A DNA stretch of 64,000 bases from assembly GCF_017068455.1 (NCBI RefSeq), contig NZ_CP070608.1:730501-794500 (forward strand). Direction: 5' to 3'. Numbering within the stretch: position 1 is the first letter of the stretch; each line of letters begins with the position of its first letter. Under the pieces are notes generated by a model, which was given only the letters and a program-made list of their open reading frames with translations, did not search any database and was not told the DNA's origin. Source of the stretch: Fulvivirga lutea (GTDB lineage Bacteria; Bacteroidota; Bacteroidia; Cytophagales; Cyclobacteriaceae). The position numbers were made by a program, and so were the translations under genes. Of this stretch, positions 17,595-25,756 are shown piece after piece.

Positions 17595-17794
17595 TTGATT
17601 ACGTCAATCGAAAGCTCCAATCCTAGTACTTCACACAGCTTCATTAGGCTAGCTAACTCGGGGTTAGCTGATCCCTTTTCAATATCTCGTAAGGTCCGCT
17701 CTGAAATCCCGGAGATTTCCGCTAGATCTTCTTGTGTGATCTTTAGAAATTTTCTTCGTTCTTTAACTGTTTCTCCTATTTTCTTAATATCCAT
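17591..17794 (-). CDS. hipB: HipB-like helix-turn-helix regulator
   Basis: This 67-residue protein is a Xre/Cro-type helix-turn-helix (QEDLAEISGISERTLRDIEKGSANPELASLMKLCEVLG), named in pieces: recognition helix around ERTLRDIEKG, residues 32-41. The start at 17794 is chosen over an in-frame start at 17866 for two reasons. A promoter (17821-17851) and two palindromic operators lie between them, and the operator nearest the gene ends 4 nt upstream of this ATG, covering the ribosome-binding region. The stop overlaps hipS by 4 nt. It should bind the three operators and repress its own operon, with HipS and HipT as possible co-repressors. Confidence 0.85.
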   Translation of the reverse strand: MDIKKIGETVKERRKFLKITQEDLAEISGISERTLRDIEKGSANPELASLMKLCEVLGLELSIDVIK

Positions 17795-17797
17795 ACC

Positions 17798-17813
17798 CAG
17801 CAATATTTTGCCG
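17798..17813. promoter_or_regulatory. hip operator O1
   Basis: CAGCAA-N4-TTGCCG is an inverted repeat with one mismatch, centred at 17805.5. It covers the ribosome-binding region just upstream of the hipB ATG, so a bound repressor would block both transcription elongation and initiation of translation. It shares the GGCAA-TATT-TTGCC core with O2 and O3. Confidence 0.75.
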
Positions 17814-17820
17814 ATTTTAA

Positions 17821-17851
17821 CAAAGTAAGCGATAATAATTAAGGAATCAAA
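17821..17851 (-). promoter_or_regulatory. Candidate hipBST promoter
   Basis: On the minus strand TTTG (17848-17851) is followed after 20 nt by TACTTTG (17821-17827), a near match to the Bacteroidota -33/-7 pair TTTG and TAnnTTTG (one base short). The promoter sits exactly between operators O1 and O2, and predicts a leader of about 20 nt that contains O1. Confidence 0.6.
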
Positions 17852-17854
17852 CAT

Positions 17855-17876
17855 ATTCGGCAACACTTTGCCGAAT
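17855..17876. promoter_or_regulatory. hip operator O2
   Basis: A perfect 9-bp inverted repeat, ATTCGGCAA-N4-TTGCCGAAT, centred at 17865.5, lies directly upstream of the -33 box of the hip promoter. It is the best-conserved of three operators and probably the highest-affinity HipB site. Confidence 0.8.
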
Positions 17877-17917
17877 TAACTATCTATTAGGCATGGGCTA
17901 ATTGATTTACTAAAAAA

Positions 17918-17933
17918 CGGCAATATTATGCTG
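17918..17933. promoter_or_regulatory. hip operator O3
   Basis: CGGCAA-N4-ATGCTG is an imperfect inverted repeat (two mismatched pairs) with the same TATT spacer as O1, centred at 17925.5. It is exactly 60 bp from O2 and one base from the stop codon of the M1 peptidase gene, so it marks the outer edge of the hip island. Confidence 0.65.
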
Positions 17934-17934
17934 G

Positions 17935-17980
17935 TTAACGCGGATAAACATTATTCTCTTTAAAAGAATCACCTGTCTGT
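17935..17980 (-). repeat. Direct repeat partner of 16165-16210 (3' end of M1 peptidase gene)
   Basis: The terminal 46 bases of the intact M1 gene recur 1770 bp away at 16165-16210, same orientation, 41 of 46 identical. The two copies bracket the hip operon together with its operators. This may be a recombination footprint or a relic of a third tandem peptidase gene. Confidence 0.8.
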
Positions 17981-20085
17981 TGCTTGGGGTCCAGTTGCAG
18001 TTTTTTAATCTCCTTATCCAGAATAAAAGCTTTTCGCACTGCATACTCATTGAATCGCCAAATTTCTGCAGGGATGGTAATTAGCTCTTTTTCATTATCA
18101 GTATAGGTGATTTCTAAAACTATCGGAGAAACCAAACCACCAACATTAATAAAAGTAATTTCATACAGATGTTTTTGAGCCAAAGTATTTCTGATCGCTT
18201 TGTCGTCTACCCTATTTTCAAATTCTTTATAGGCAGATTTAGGGGTGTCTTTTATCACCCATTGCTGCGGTAATTGTGGGAGCTGATGCTTATTCAAATT
18301 ACTGGACTTTGCGAACTCTGAACTCTCTAAACGATACCACTCCACATCTTCTATACTGATGTCCACTGCATCACTGCTGTAAAACCAGCCTCTCCAAAAC
18401 CAATCCAGGTCCACTGCCGAAGCATCTTCCATGGTCCTAAAAAAATCAGCGGGCTTTGGTCGCTTAAACTTCCATCGGTTGGCGTATTCTTTAATTGCAA
18501 AATCGAAAAGGTCAGGGTCCATGACCACATTTCGTAATACCTCCAATGCCGCACTTGGTTGACCATAACTCGACACACTTGATAGGGTTAAGTTTTCTGG
18601 GTTAGTCATGGGCGGCCTTTCTCTAAATTCATTCACGGCCATGTAAAAAGACATAGATTTGGCATCACCCCAATGCGGGTCTTTAGGATAATATTTTTGC
18701 TTGGTTAACAATTCGAAGAATGTAGTAATACCTTCATCCATCCACTCATAAAGTTTTTCATCCGAATTCACAATCATAGGAAAGTAATTATGTCCTATTT
18801 CATGGATCACCACATCTACCAGTGTATTTTTCTCTTCATTAGAATATCTACCTTTTTTAGAAGGCCTACCTCCGTTAAAGGAGATCATTGGGTATTCCAT
18901 TCCATGATCGGCCGAGCTTACACTTATCGCTACGGGGTATGGATAAGTGAATAGTTTTTCCGAAAACAATTGGAGTGTGTTTTTAATGGCTTTTGTTGAA
19001 TGATCTTCCCACAACGGGTTAGCTTCTTTGGGATAGTATGACATGGCCATAACCTGATTATCTCCCAAGTCTACCATTTGAGCATCCCAAATAAATTTTC
19101 TACTGCTTGCAAAGGCAAAATCACGCACATCTTCTGCTTGAAAATGCCAGGTTTTTGTGGTGGTGGCTTTCGACTTTTCATTTTCGTTAGCCTCCTTTTC
19201 TGTCACAATTAGTTGAGCTTTATCATACGATGACAACGCCTTTTGCAGTCGCTCTTGTTGTGTTGTACTTAATACGGCATTACTATTTTGTAGAAGGCCA
19301 GTGGCAGCCACAATATGATCTGATGGCACCGTTATTTGTACATCAAAATCACCAAACTCAAGGGCAAACTCACCATTTTCTATAAACTGTTTATTTTGCC
19401 ACCCCACCGCATCATCATAGGCACACATTCTGGGATACCACTGGGCGATGGTATAGATGTAATTATCATCATCAGGAAAATACTCGTAACCACCACGCCC
19501 TCGTATCATCAATCGATCATAAATATTATATTCCCAACTGATGTTAAAGCTGATGGAATCGCCACTTTTTAGTGGGTGATCCAATGGCAGCTTCATCATT
19601 GTTCTATTGATAAGATACTTCATTGGGTTGCCACTTGCATCGGTCACAGATTTAATGTTATACCCGCCTTCGTATTCAAAGCCGCCAAGTTCTGTTACCG
19701 CTTCAAAGGTTGTCATTCCCCTTTCTAAGGTAGCCTGACGAGTTAGTTGGTTGATGTTATTCTCGGCTCTAACATTTTGATCAAGTTGTAACCAGAGATA
19801 GTTGAGGGATGTGGGTGAATTGTTAAAATACGTGATGGTTTCCTCACCAATAATTTTTTGATTTTTATCGTCAAGAGTTACTCTAATAGTATAATCAGCT
19901 TTTTGTTGCCAGTATTCCGGACCTGGCGACCCATCGGCTGAACGATAGGAATTGGGAGTGGGTAGCAGGTCATCCATTTGCTCAAATTTGCCTTGCCATT
20001 GGGCATGTGCATACATGCATGGAAGCATGAGTAGTATCGTAGTCCAGCTGAGGGTTGTTTTTATGGCAGATATATTATTGCTCAC
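17935..20085 (-). CDS. Secreted M1 family aminopeptidase-like metallopeptidase (downstream paralogue)
   Basis: This 716-residue protein has the M1 zinc motif HEIGHNYFP (about residues 428-436), with the third ligand Glu in the DEGITTFFE segment downstream, and a GMEYP motif equivalent to the exopeptidase GxMEN loop. An N-terminal M1 beta domain begins after a signal peptide ending AHAQ. Both possible starts are GTG. The one at 20085 is preferred because GGAG lies 7 nt upstream and it overlaps the previous gene by only 11 nt; the GTG at 20115 would overlap by 41 nt. It is a tandem paralogue of the next gene, sharing long blocks such as ADFFRTMEDASAVDLDWFW. It probably trims peptides outside the cytoplasm. 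Confidence 0.88.
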   Translation of the reverse strand: MSNNISAIKTTLSWTTILLMLPCMYAHAQWQGKFEQMDDLLPTPNSYRSADGSPGPEYWQQKADYTIRVTLDDKNQKIIGEETITYFNNSPTSLNYLWLQLDQNVRAENNINQLTRQATLERGMTTFEAVTELGGFEYEGGYNIKSVTDASGNPMKYLINRTMMKLPLDHPLKSGDSISFNISWEYNIYDRLMIRGRGGYEYFPDDDNYIYTIAQWYPRMCAYDDAVGWQNKQFIENGEFALEFGDFDVQITVPSDHIVAATGLLQNSNAVLSTTQQERLQKALSSYDKAQLIVTEKEANENEKSKATTTKTWHFQAEDVRDFAFASSRKFIWDAQMVDLGDNQVMAMSYYPKEANPLWEDHSTKAIKNTLQLFSEKLFTYPYPVAISVSSADHGMEYPMISFNGGRPSKKGRYSNEEKNTLVDVVIHEIGHNYFPMIVNSDEKLYEWMDEGITTFFELLTKQKYYPKDPHWGDAKSMSFYMAVNEFRERPPMTNPENLTLSSVSSYGQPSAALEVLRNVVMDPDLFDFAIKEYANRWKFKRPKPADFFRTMEDASAVDLDWFWRGWFYSSDAVDISIEDVEWYRLESSEFAKSSNLNKHQLPQLPQQWVIKDTPKSAYKEFENRVDDKAIRNTLAQKHLYEITFINVGGLVSPIVLEITYTDNEKELITIPAEIWRFNEYAVRKAFILDKEIKKLQLDPKQQTGDSFKENNVYPR

Positions 20086-22312
20086 TTTGCTTCTCCAAAA
20101 ACTTATCAAACTCACTTTCTGCTTTTTTTCTAGGGTACAGATTGTTGGTCATATCTGTATCTGCTGTTTCGAAATAGGGATCCAGAACTACATTCACCAC
20201 TTTTTTATCAAAGACGAATACCTTCTTCACAGTGTTTTCATCTAATCGCCATATTTCAGCAGGAATAGTTTGTTGCTCTTTTGTATCGTCATCAAAAATA
20301 AATTCAATAACGATGGGCGATATCAGTCCACCTTGGTTGGTGAATGTAATTTCATAGAAGTTTTTGCTTTCTAAATTCTCAATTATGGCGGCATCGTCTA
20401 TTCTGCTTTGAAACTCATTGTAATGAAAACGAGGTGTAGGCTTGATATTAAATGGCAGAGGCTCGTCATTTATTGCTAATAATTTATTGTTTTCTGAGCG
20501 TTGTAAATCGCCTTTTTTTGACTTCTTCGTTTTGTTCTCAACATCAACTGTTGATGAAGGTGTTCGGTACCACTTCACATCATCTATCGAAATATCTACA
20601 TGTTCGGTACTGAAAAACCAGCCCCTCCAAAACCAATCTAAATCTACCGCTGAGGCATCTTCCATCGTTCTGAAAAAATCTGCTGGTTTTGGATGTTTAA
20701 ACGCCCACCTTTTAGCGTATTCTTTAAAGGCTTCATCAAAAAGCTCTGGCCCCATAACGGTTTCTCTTAGCACGTTTAGTGCTGCTGAAGGTAGATAGTA
20801 GGCATTATATCCACGACTCACCATTTGCTCGGGGTTGGTCATAATTGGGCGCAACAAATTGGGATCTCTCTTCATGTAATCCACAATCTCGATTGCGGTA
20901 CCACCCATATTAGGGAAATAGTCATAGTTTTCTAATCGGGTTCGGTTTTGAAGAAAGGTGTTAATCCCTTCGTCCATCCATGCCCATTGTCTTTCATCCG
21001 AATTCACGATCATGGGAAAATAGTTGTGCCCAATTTCATGGATGATAACATTAATGGTTTTGAATTTTACCCAGTCGGAATAACTGCCATCAGGCTGAGT
21101 ACGCCCATAGTTGAAGCAAATCATTGGATACTCCATGCCAATATCAGCACTATTTACTGAGTTAGCAACTGGATAAGGATAGTCGAAGGTATATTTTGAA
21201 TAGGTTTCTAAAGTGGTTCTTATCGTTGCTGTGGATACCTTGCTCCAAAGGGTATACGATTCTTTTGGATAAAAAGACATCGCTAATGGGGTATTGGAGT
21301 CCAACTTTACTGCTTGTGCATCCCAAATGAACTTTCTTGATGAGGCAAAGGCAAAATCGCGAACATTTTTAGCGGAGAAGGTCCAGGTAACTTGCCTGTT
21401 GGACTTACTTTTTTCGTTTTTAACTGCCTCATCTTTAGTGACTATAAAAACGGGCTTATCAAAGCTTTTCTTGGAGGCCACATAACGCTCTAATTGCTCG
21501 GCACTCAATACTTTTTCCGGGTTTTGGAGTTCACCGGTGGCAGCAATAATGTGATCGGACGGTACCGTTATATTCACATTAAAATCCCCAAAAGTTAGTG
21601 CAAACTCACCGGCACCCAAGTATTGCTTGTTTTGCCACCCATTTACATCATCATATACTGCCATTCTAGGGTAGAACTGTGCAACGGCATAAATGTAGTT
21701 ATCATCTTCAGGAAAATACTCATAACCATTTCTACCGGCCAGCTTCATTCTATCAGCCATGTGATAGTTCCACTTTATTTTAACTTTAACAGACTCACCA
21801 GATGTCAATGGCGTTGGGAGGTCAATTCGCATCATCGTTTGATTGATAACGTATTTTAATGCAGAGTTGTCTTCGTCTAAAACGTGTTCGATATTTAAAC
21901 CCCCTTTGAAATTATGCAGATTAAAGTTTTTGGCTGCAGACTTGGTATCTTGACTATTATGCAGCCCATCTAAAGCAACTTTAGGGGTAGCAGAATCTTC
22001 ATCTAAAATATTCTGGTCTAGCTGCAACCATAAGTAGCTAAGTGCATTTGGTGAATTATTGAAATAAGTAATTGTTTCTTCACCGGTAATGGTTTGATTT
22101 ATATCGTCCAGAGTTACATGAATATCATAGTTGGCTTTTTGCTGCCAATATTTTGGGCCAGGCGCTCCAGAGCCGAGGCGGTATTCATTTGGTGTAGGTA
22201 ATTCTTTGCCTAATTGCTCAAACTTACCCTGCCAATTGGAACTTTGACCAACGGTGCAAAAGTATGTAGTAACAAGAAAGCAGGTTAATATAGTTTTGTT
22301 AAAATGAATCAC
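20075..22312 (-). CDS. Secreted M1 family aminopeptidase-like metallopeptidase (upstream paralogue)
   Basis: This 745-residue paralogue of the neighbouring M1 protein has HEIGHNYFP at about residue 425, the DEGINTFLQ third-ligand region and the GMEYP loop. The N-terminus is a signal peptide (hydrophobic segment to CTVGQ). The GTG at 22312 is chosen because it overlaps the HupE-like gene's stop in a GTGA 4-nt coupling; a TTG one codon earlier is possible. Compared with its twin it carries an extra charged insert near residues 590-625 (KTKKSKKGDLQR region) and a longer charged C-terminus (KKAESEFDKFLEK). The two are transcribed together with the HupE-like gene. The duplication suggests diverging substrate ranges. 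Confidence 0.87.
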   Translation of the reverse strand: MIHFNKTILTCFLVTTYFCTVGQSSNWQGKFEQLGKELPTPNEYRLGSGAPGPKYWQQKANYDIHVTLDDINQTITGEETITYFNNSPNALSYLWLQLDQNILDEDSATPKVALDGLHNSQDTKSAAKNFNLHNFKGGLNIEHVLDEDNSALKYVINQTMMRIDLPTPLTSGESVKVKIKWNYHMADRMKLAGRNGYEYFPEDDNYIYAVAQFYPRMAVYDDVNGWQNKQYLGAGEFALTFGDFNVNITVPSDHIIAATGELQNPEKVLSAEQLERYVASKKSFDKPVFIVTKDEAVKNEKSKSNRQVTWTFSAKNVRDFAFASSRKFIWDAQAVKLDSNTPLAMSFYPKESYTLWSKVSTATIRTTLETYSKYTFDYPYPVANSVNSADIGMEYPMICFNYGRTQPDGSYSDWVKFKTINVIIHEIGHNYFPMIVNSDERQWAWMDEGINTFLQNRTRLENYDYFPNMGGTAIEIVDYMKRDPNLLRPIMTNPEQMVSRGYNAYYLPSAALNVLRETVMGPELFDEAFKEYAKRWAFKHPKPADFFRTMEDASAVDLDWFWRGWFFSTEHVDISIDDVKWYRTPSSTVDVENKTKKSKKGDLQRSENNKLLAINDEPLPFNIKPTPRFHYNEFQSRIDDAAIIENLESKNFYEITFTNQGGLISPIVIEFIFDDDTKEQQTIPAEIWRLDENTVKKVFVFDKKVVNVVLDPYFETADTDMTNNLYPRKKAESEFDKFLEKQSEQ

Positions 22313-22890
22313 CAATAAATAGCTTCAACAGTTAGTAAAAGGGAAATTCCAGCTATGGCAGAAGAGAGCACCAGCCTCCAATCACGTCTATTTACAGAGA
22401 AAATTTCAGTAAAAATAAAGCTTCCTCCTAATACACATAAAACAATTAAAAGCTGACCAAGCTCCAAGCCAAGATTGAAACCAAATAGCTGAACCACAAT
22501 GTTATTGCCTGATCCTAATAACTGTTTTAAATAGTTTGAAAAACCCATTCCATGTATTAATCCGAAAAATAAGGTAAGAGCATAACTGCTCCATTTCACC
22601 TGCTGATTTAACACATCTTTTTTGAACAAGTTCAATAGTGCCGTTATTAGAATAGTTAAGGGAATCAGAAACTCTATTATTTCAGTAGGGAATGATATAA
22701 TTTCAAATGAAGCTAACGCAAGGCTTACTGAGTGGCCAAGGGTAAAGGCGGTCACCAGAAAAACTACTTTCTTCCATTCTATAAAACTAAATAACCCTGA
22801 AATGGCAATAATAAACAGGACATGATCGATCCCGTTCCAATCTAATATGTGTTCTCGCCCAAGGGTCATATACAATAAAAACTCCTCCAT
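22309..22890 (-). CDS. HupE/UreJ-like integral membrane protein
   Basis: This 193-residue protein has about six hydrophobic helices. It starts with the family pattern GREHILDWNGIDHVLFIIAI (His and Asp in the first helix) and has AFTLGHSVSLALAS and HGMGFSNYL further on; conserved His residues suggest metal binding or transport. HupE/UreJ proteins are linked to nickel or cobalt uptake, but this Bacteroidota branch sits beside M1 peptidases and DUF6702 proteins rather than hydrogenase or urease genes, so its substrate is uncertain. It is first in the minus-strand operon HupE-like, M1, M1. It is divergent from the DUF6702 gene with a 64-nt gap. Confidence 0.82.
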   Translation of the reverse strand: MEEFLLYMTLGREHILDWNGIDHVLFIIAISGLFSFIEWKKVVFLVTAFTLGHSVSLALASFEIISFPTEIIEFLIPLTILITALLNLFKKDVLNQQVKWSSYALTLFFGLIHGMGFSNYLKQLLGSGNNIVVQLFGFNLGLELGQLLIVLCVLGGSFIFTEIFSVNRRDWRLVLSSAIAGISLLLTVEAIYW

Positions 22891-22954
22891 ATTAAATTTT
22901 ATTAACTTGCGATTATAGGAGTTATTTACAAACAGAAGAAGTCTATTTATATAA

Positions 22955-23446
22955 ATGTCCGCTTTTTTACTTTCTGTGGTTATTTATTCGATGAGCTACG
23001 CTCATCCGATTCATTTAAGTATTACCAATGCTGAATGGGACAGAGAGAGAAACGCTATAGAATGTGTTACCAAAATATTTCTCGATGACTTGAATAGTCA
23101 TTTCGTTAATACATTGAATGACCCTTATTTCGATATTACTTTGACAAATCAGAAATATAATGTTGATAGCCTGTTGGCTAATTATTTAAGTCAGTTCGTA
23201 TCTATTTATATTAACGGTGAGCATATAAAGATGGAATACATAGGCTTTGAACACAATCTGGAAACGATGAATCTGTATTATCAGCTGTTGAATGTTAAGC
23301 AAATCATAACAATGGAAATGAAAAATACCATTTTATTGGATTCGTTTACTGATCAAAGTAATATGCTACACTTCACAATAGGTAACGATACTAAAGCCAT
23401 TCGTATGAATGCTGATAAACCTCAAGGCAAAATTGAACTTCAATAA
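22955..23446 (+). CDS. DUF6702 family exported protein
   Basis: This 163-residue protein has a short signal peptide (MSAFLLSVVIYSMSYA) and then HPIHLSITNAEW, the characteristic opening of DUF6702, followed by ECVTKIFLDDLNSHF and a beta-rich body with ESYINGE-like strands (FVSIYINGEHIKMEYIG). The function is unknown. In Bacteroidota this family is commonly found beside M1 peptidase and HupE-like genes, as here, so the three may serve one exported process. The last 7 nt overlap the convergent 2H phosphoesterase gene. Confidence 0.78.
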   Translation: MSAFLLSVVIYSMSYAHPIHLSITNAEWDRERNAIECVTKIFLDDLNSHFVNTLNDPYFDITLTNQKYNVDSLLANYLSQFVSIYINGEHIKMEYIGFEHNLETMNLYYQLLNVKQIITMEMKNTILLDSFTDQSNMLHFTIGNDTKAIRMNADKPQGKIELQ

Positions 23447-23994
23447 CTATTAAATTTAGCGGTATAAAACTCATCCCAGCTTTTGCCATTATGTTTTAAT
23501 AAACACAAAGAACTCACCATAAACTGCTCGTTGAATGGTTTATGCTCGAACTCCGGCCAGGCTTTTTGAAATGCGTGTTTTTTTAAATCTCTAAATGCAA
23601 TGGTCATGTGGGGGTTAAATCCTCTGTTCTTATAATCGGAGTTAAATACATTAAATTGTTTTTTCATTACATCGGCTATAGAGTAAAATAATGAAGTCAA
23701 CTCATCTTGGCCATCAACATTAATGTAAATAACTCTTTCACTAAAATGACCAAAACCATTTAGGCTTAAAGTAAATGGAGCTGCATTTTTAGCGAGGTCT
23801 GAAATACATCGTTTTAAATCAAGCTCTTTCTCTACCTTATTTTTAAATGGCATGTGCAGAGTAATGTGTGGTGGCGACCTTAAACCAGCTTTGCTCCCAT
23901 ATTCCCTTGCCAGTAGGTTTTTTAATTCACTCACTTCCGAGTATATCGGTTCAGGAGGTACTAGGGCAATAAAGTAAAGTTGTTTTTCAGTCAA
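23440..23994 (-). CDS. 2H phosphoesterase / 2'-5' RNA ligase-like protein
   Basis: This 184-residue protein has two HxT/S signature motifs, HITLHMPF (about residue 43) and HMTIAF (about residue 129), which define the 2H superfamily; each His-Thr pair lines the active site. Members cleave or form 2',5'- or 2',3'-cyclic phosphodiester bonds in RNA or nucleotides. No ATG is available at the N-terminus; the start codon appears to be TTG at 23994, giving MTEKQLYFIALVPPEP, the usual family start. The gene is convergent with DUF6702, overlapping 7 nt. The cellular substrate is unknown. Confidence 0.82.
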   Translation of the reverse strand: MTEKQLYFIALVPPEPIYSEVSELKNLLAREYGSKAGLRSPPHITLHMPFKNKVEKELDLKRCISDLAKNAAPFTLSLNGFGHFSERVIYINVDGQDELTSLFYSIADVMKKQFNVFNSDYKNRGFNPHMTIAFRDLKKHAFQKAWPEFEHKPFNEQFMVSSLCLLKHNGKSWDEFYTAKFNSY

Positions 23995-24095
23995 AATAGG
24001 TAGTTCTACGCACTCAAAATAAGTAAAAAATACAGTGCATTAAGAAATAAATGTGATTAACTTATATATTCTAATTCACTCTAAACTATAGTACT

Positions 24096-24536
24096 ATGAA
24101 AACACTTTATTATTTCTTGAATGCAACACTTCTCGTTTCATTACTAGCTTTTACTGGCTGTAGTGATGATGACGATGATGGAGGATCTACCCCATTAGAA
24201 GGCACGCTATGGACCGAAACAGGTTCAGTTGAAACATGCGAAGACCCCGCTGATAATGACACTGATGTACTTACATGTACAGCCACAGAATGTTACACAA
24301 TTAGATTGGCAAACGGTACAATAACATTTACAGACATTGAAGGCGGTGTAACTGAAACATCAACAGGAACATATACAATTAATGGCAATATTATTACAGT
24401 CACTATTGTAGAAGATGGTGTAACAACGACACTTGCAGTTCCATATGCCATAAGCGGAAATATATTAACAATCACCGTTGATGAGCGCGCATTTGGTGGA
24501 AGTTGCACGTCAGTTACAACATACAGAGCCGGTTAA
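24096..24536 (+). CDS. Small lipoprotein with lipocalin-like beta domain
   Basis: This 146-residue protein has a lipoprotein signal peptide: MKTLYYFLNATLLVSLLAFTGC with the lipobox Cys22, followed by an Asp-rich linker (SDDDDDGG) that is typical of exported Bacteroidota lipoproteins. The rest is beta-rich with alternating Thr and hydrophobic residues (TGTYTINGNIITVTIVEDG), like the lipocalin-like family of small outer-membrane lipoproteins. Four Cys residues in the mature part could form disulfides. Function unknown. A strong terminator follows at 24570. Confidence 0.78.
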   Translation: MKTLYYFLNATLLVSLLAFTGCSDDDDDGGSTPLEGTLWTETGSVETCEDPADNDTDVLTCTATECYTIRLANGTITFTDIEGGVTETSTGTYTINGNIITVTIVEDGVTTTLAVPYAISGNILTITVDERAFGGSCTSVTTYRAG

Positions 24537-24569
24537 TTCATCAAACAACAGGATAAGTTAAAACAAGAG

Positions 24570-24612
24570 GGCATGGTAATTTTTAGTTAACCAAGATTAC
24601 TATGCCTTTTTT
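24570..24612 (+). terminator. Rho-independent terminator
   Basis: An 11-bp stem (GGCATGGTAAT with ATTACTATGCC, one G-T pair) closes a 15-nt loop and is followed by six T. It ends the lipoprotein gene at 24536. Confidence 0.85.
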
Positions 24613-24630
24613 GTTTATCTCAATATTTAA

Positions 24631-25755
24631 TCAACTCTTAAGGGCCTTTTTAAGATCAGCAATAAGATCGGTACTATCTTCAATACCCACAGAGAGGCGT
24701 AGAAGTGAATCCTTTATTCCCGCCTTTTTTCTTTCTTCATCAGTAAGTTTAGAATGTGAGGTTTTTACTGGAGATGAAATAGTAGTTTCTACCCCTCCCA
24801 AACTAATGGCGGGCTTAATTAGCTGCAGTTTTTTAACGAACTCGTCAGCATCTCCTTTAACTTCAAAAGACAGCATGCCTCCGAAACCATTCATTTGTTC
24901 ATTTGCTACTTCATGACCCGGATGATCCTTTAATCCAGGGTAGTATACCCCATTCACTTTACCCGAGTCTTTTAAAAATTCAGCAATTTCTTGAGCGGTG
25001 CTATTTTGTTGTCTTACTCTCAAAGCCAGTGTTTTTAAACTTCTATCCAACAAATAACAAGTTTGAGGATCTAGACTGCCCCCTAAATTAACAGCCGTTT
25101 TGTAGATCTTATCTCCTAATTCATTACTTGTCACAACTGCTCCACACGTTATATCACTGTGTCCACCAAGGTATTTAGTGCCACTATGCGTAACAACATC
25201 TATCCCCCAAAATATTGGTGTTTGATTAATGGGAGATGCAAACGTGTTATCTATAATGGAGATGAGATCACGGCTTTTACACATAGCCACAATTTCTTTG
25301 AGATTAACGATCTTCAACAACGGGTTGGAAGGCGTTTCGATATATACGGCCTTAGTATTTTCCTTTAAAAGCTTTCTAAATGAGTCGTCTGTAATATCAT
25401 CAGTAAAGCTAACTTCAATGCCAAACTTTTTTAATTCTTGGGAAACCGCATAATGAGTTCCACCATAAATATCTCCCTGAAAAATTGCGTGGTCTCCATG
25501 TTTTAAAAGTGCCATTAGAGTGGTAGTGATGGCGGCCATTCCGGAGGAGAATACGAGGCCAAACTCACCTTTTTCAAGAATCTTTATCTTGTCGGCTACT
25601 TCTTTCTGGTTAATTGTATTGAAATATCGCGGATAATTTAACGGACCAGAATCAAGATAGTCATAGGCGGTTGAGGTATAAATAGGAGTTAAAACCCCAC
25701 CGTTTTTTTCAATATTAACCTCTTCTCCATGTACGCACTTTGTAAGTATATTCAT
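24631..25755 (-). CDS. Cys/Met metabolism PLP-dependent enzyme (cystathionine gamma-synthase/lyase type)
   Basis: This 374-residue fold-type-I enzyme has the Schiff-base Lys194 in HSGTKYLGGHSD, the PLP-ring Asp169 in IIDNTFASP, and the FSSGMAAIT cofactor-phosphate loop near residue 70. The family covers cystathionine gamma-synthase (MetB), beta-lyase, gamma-lyase and O-acetylhomoserine sulfhydrylase, and the sequence alone does not separate these. The start is 1 nt after the stop of oxyR, so the two are one operon. That pairing suggests sulfur amino acid or cysteine supply is co-regulated with the peroxide response. Confidence 0.88.
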   Translation of the reverse strand: MNILTKCVHGEEVNIEKNGGVLTPIYTSTAYDYLDSGPLNYPRYFNTINQKEVADKIKILEKGEFGLVFSSGMAAITTTLMALLKHGDHAIFQGDIYGGTHYAVSQELKKFGIEVSFTDDITDDSFRKLLKENTKAVYIETPSNPLLKIVNLKEIVAMCKSRDLISIIDNTFASPINQTPIFWGIDVVTHSGTKYLGGHSDITCGAVVTSNELGDKIYKTAVNLGGSLDPQTCYLLDRSLKTLALRVRQQNSTAQEIAEFLKDSGKVNGVYYPGLKDHPGHEVANEQMNGFGGMLSFEVKGDADEFVKKLQLIKPAISLGGVETTISSPVKTSHSKLTDEERKKAGIKDSLLRLSVGIEDSTDLIADLKKALKS

Positions 25756-25756
25756 T

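Noticed and set aside
17591-17866. A longer hipB reading frame starting at 17866
   Set aside because: It would place the promoter and operators O1 and half of O2 inside the coding region; the ATG at 17794 fits a normal HTH start.
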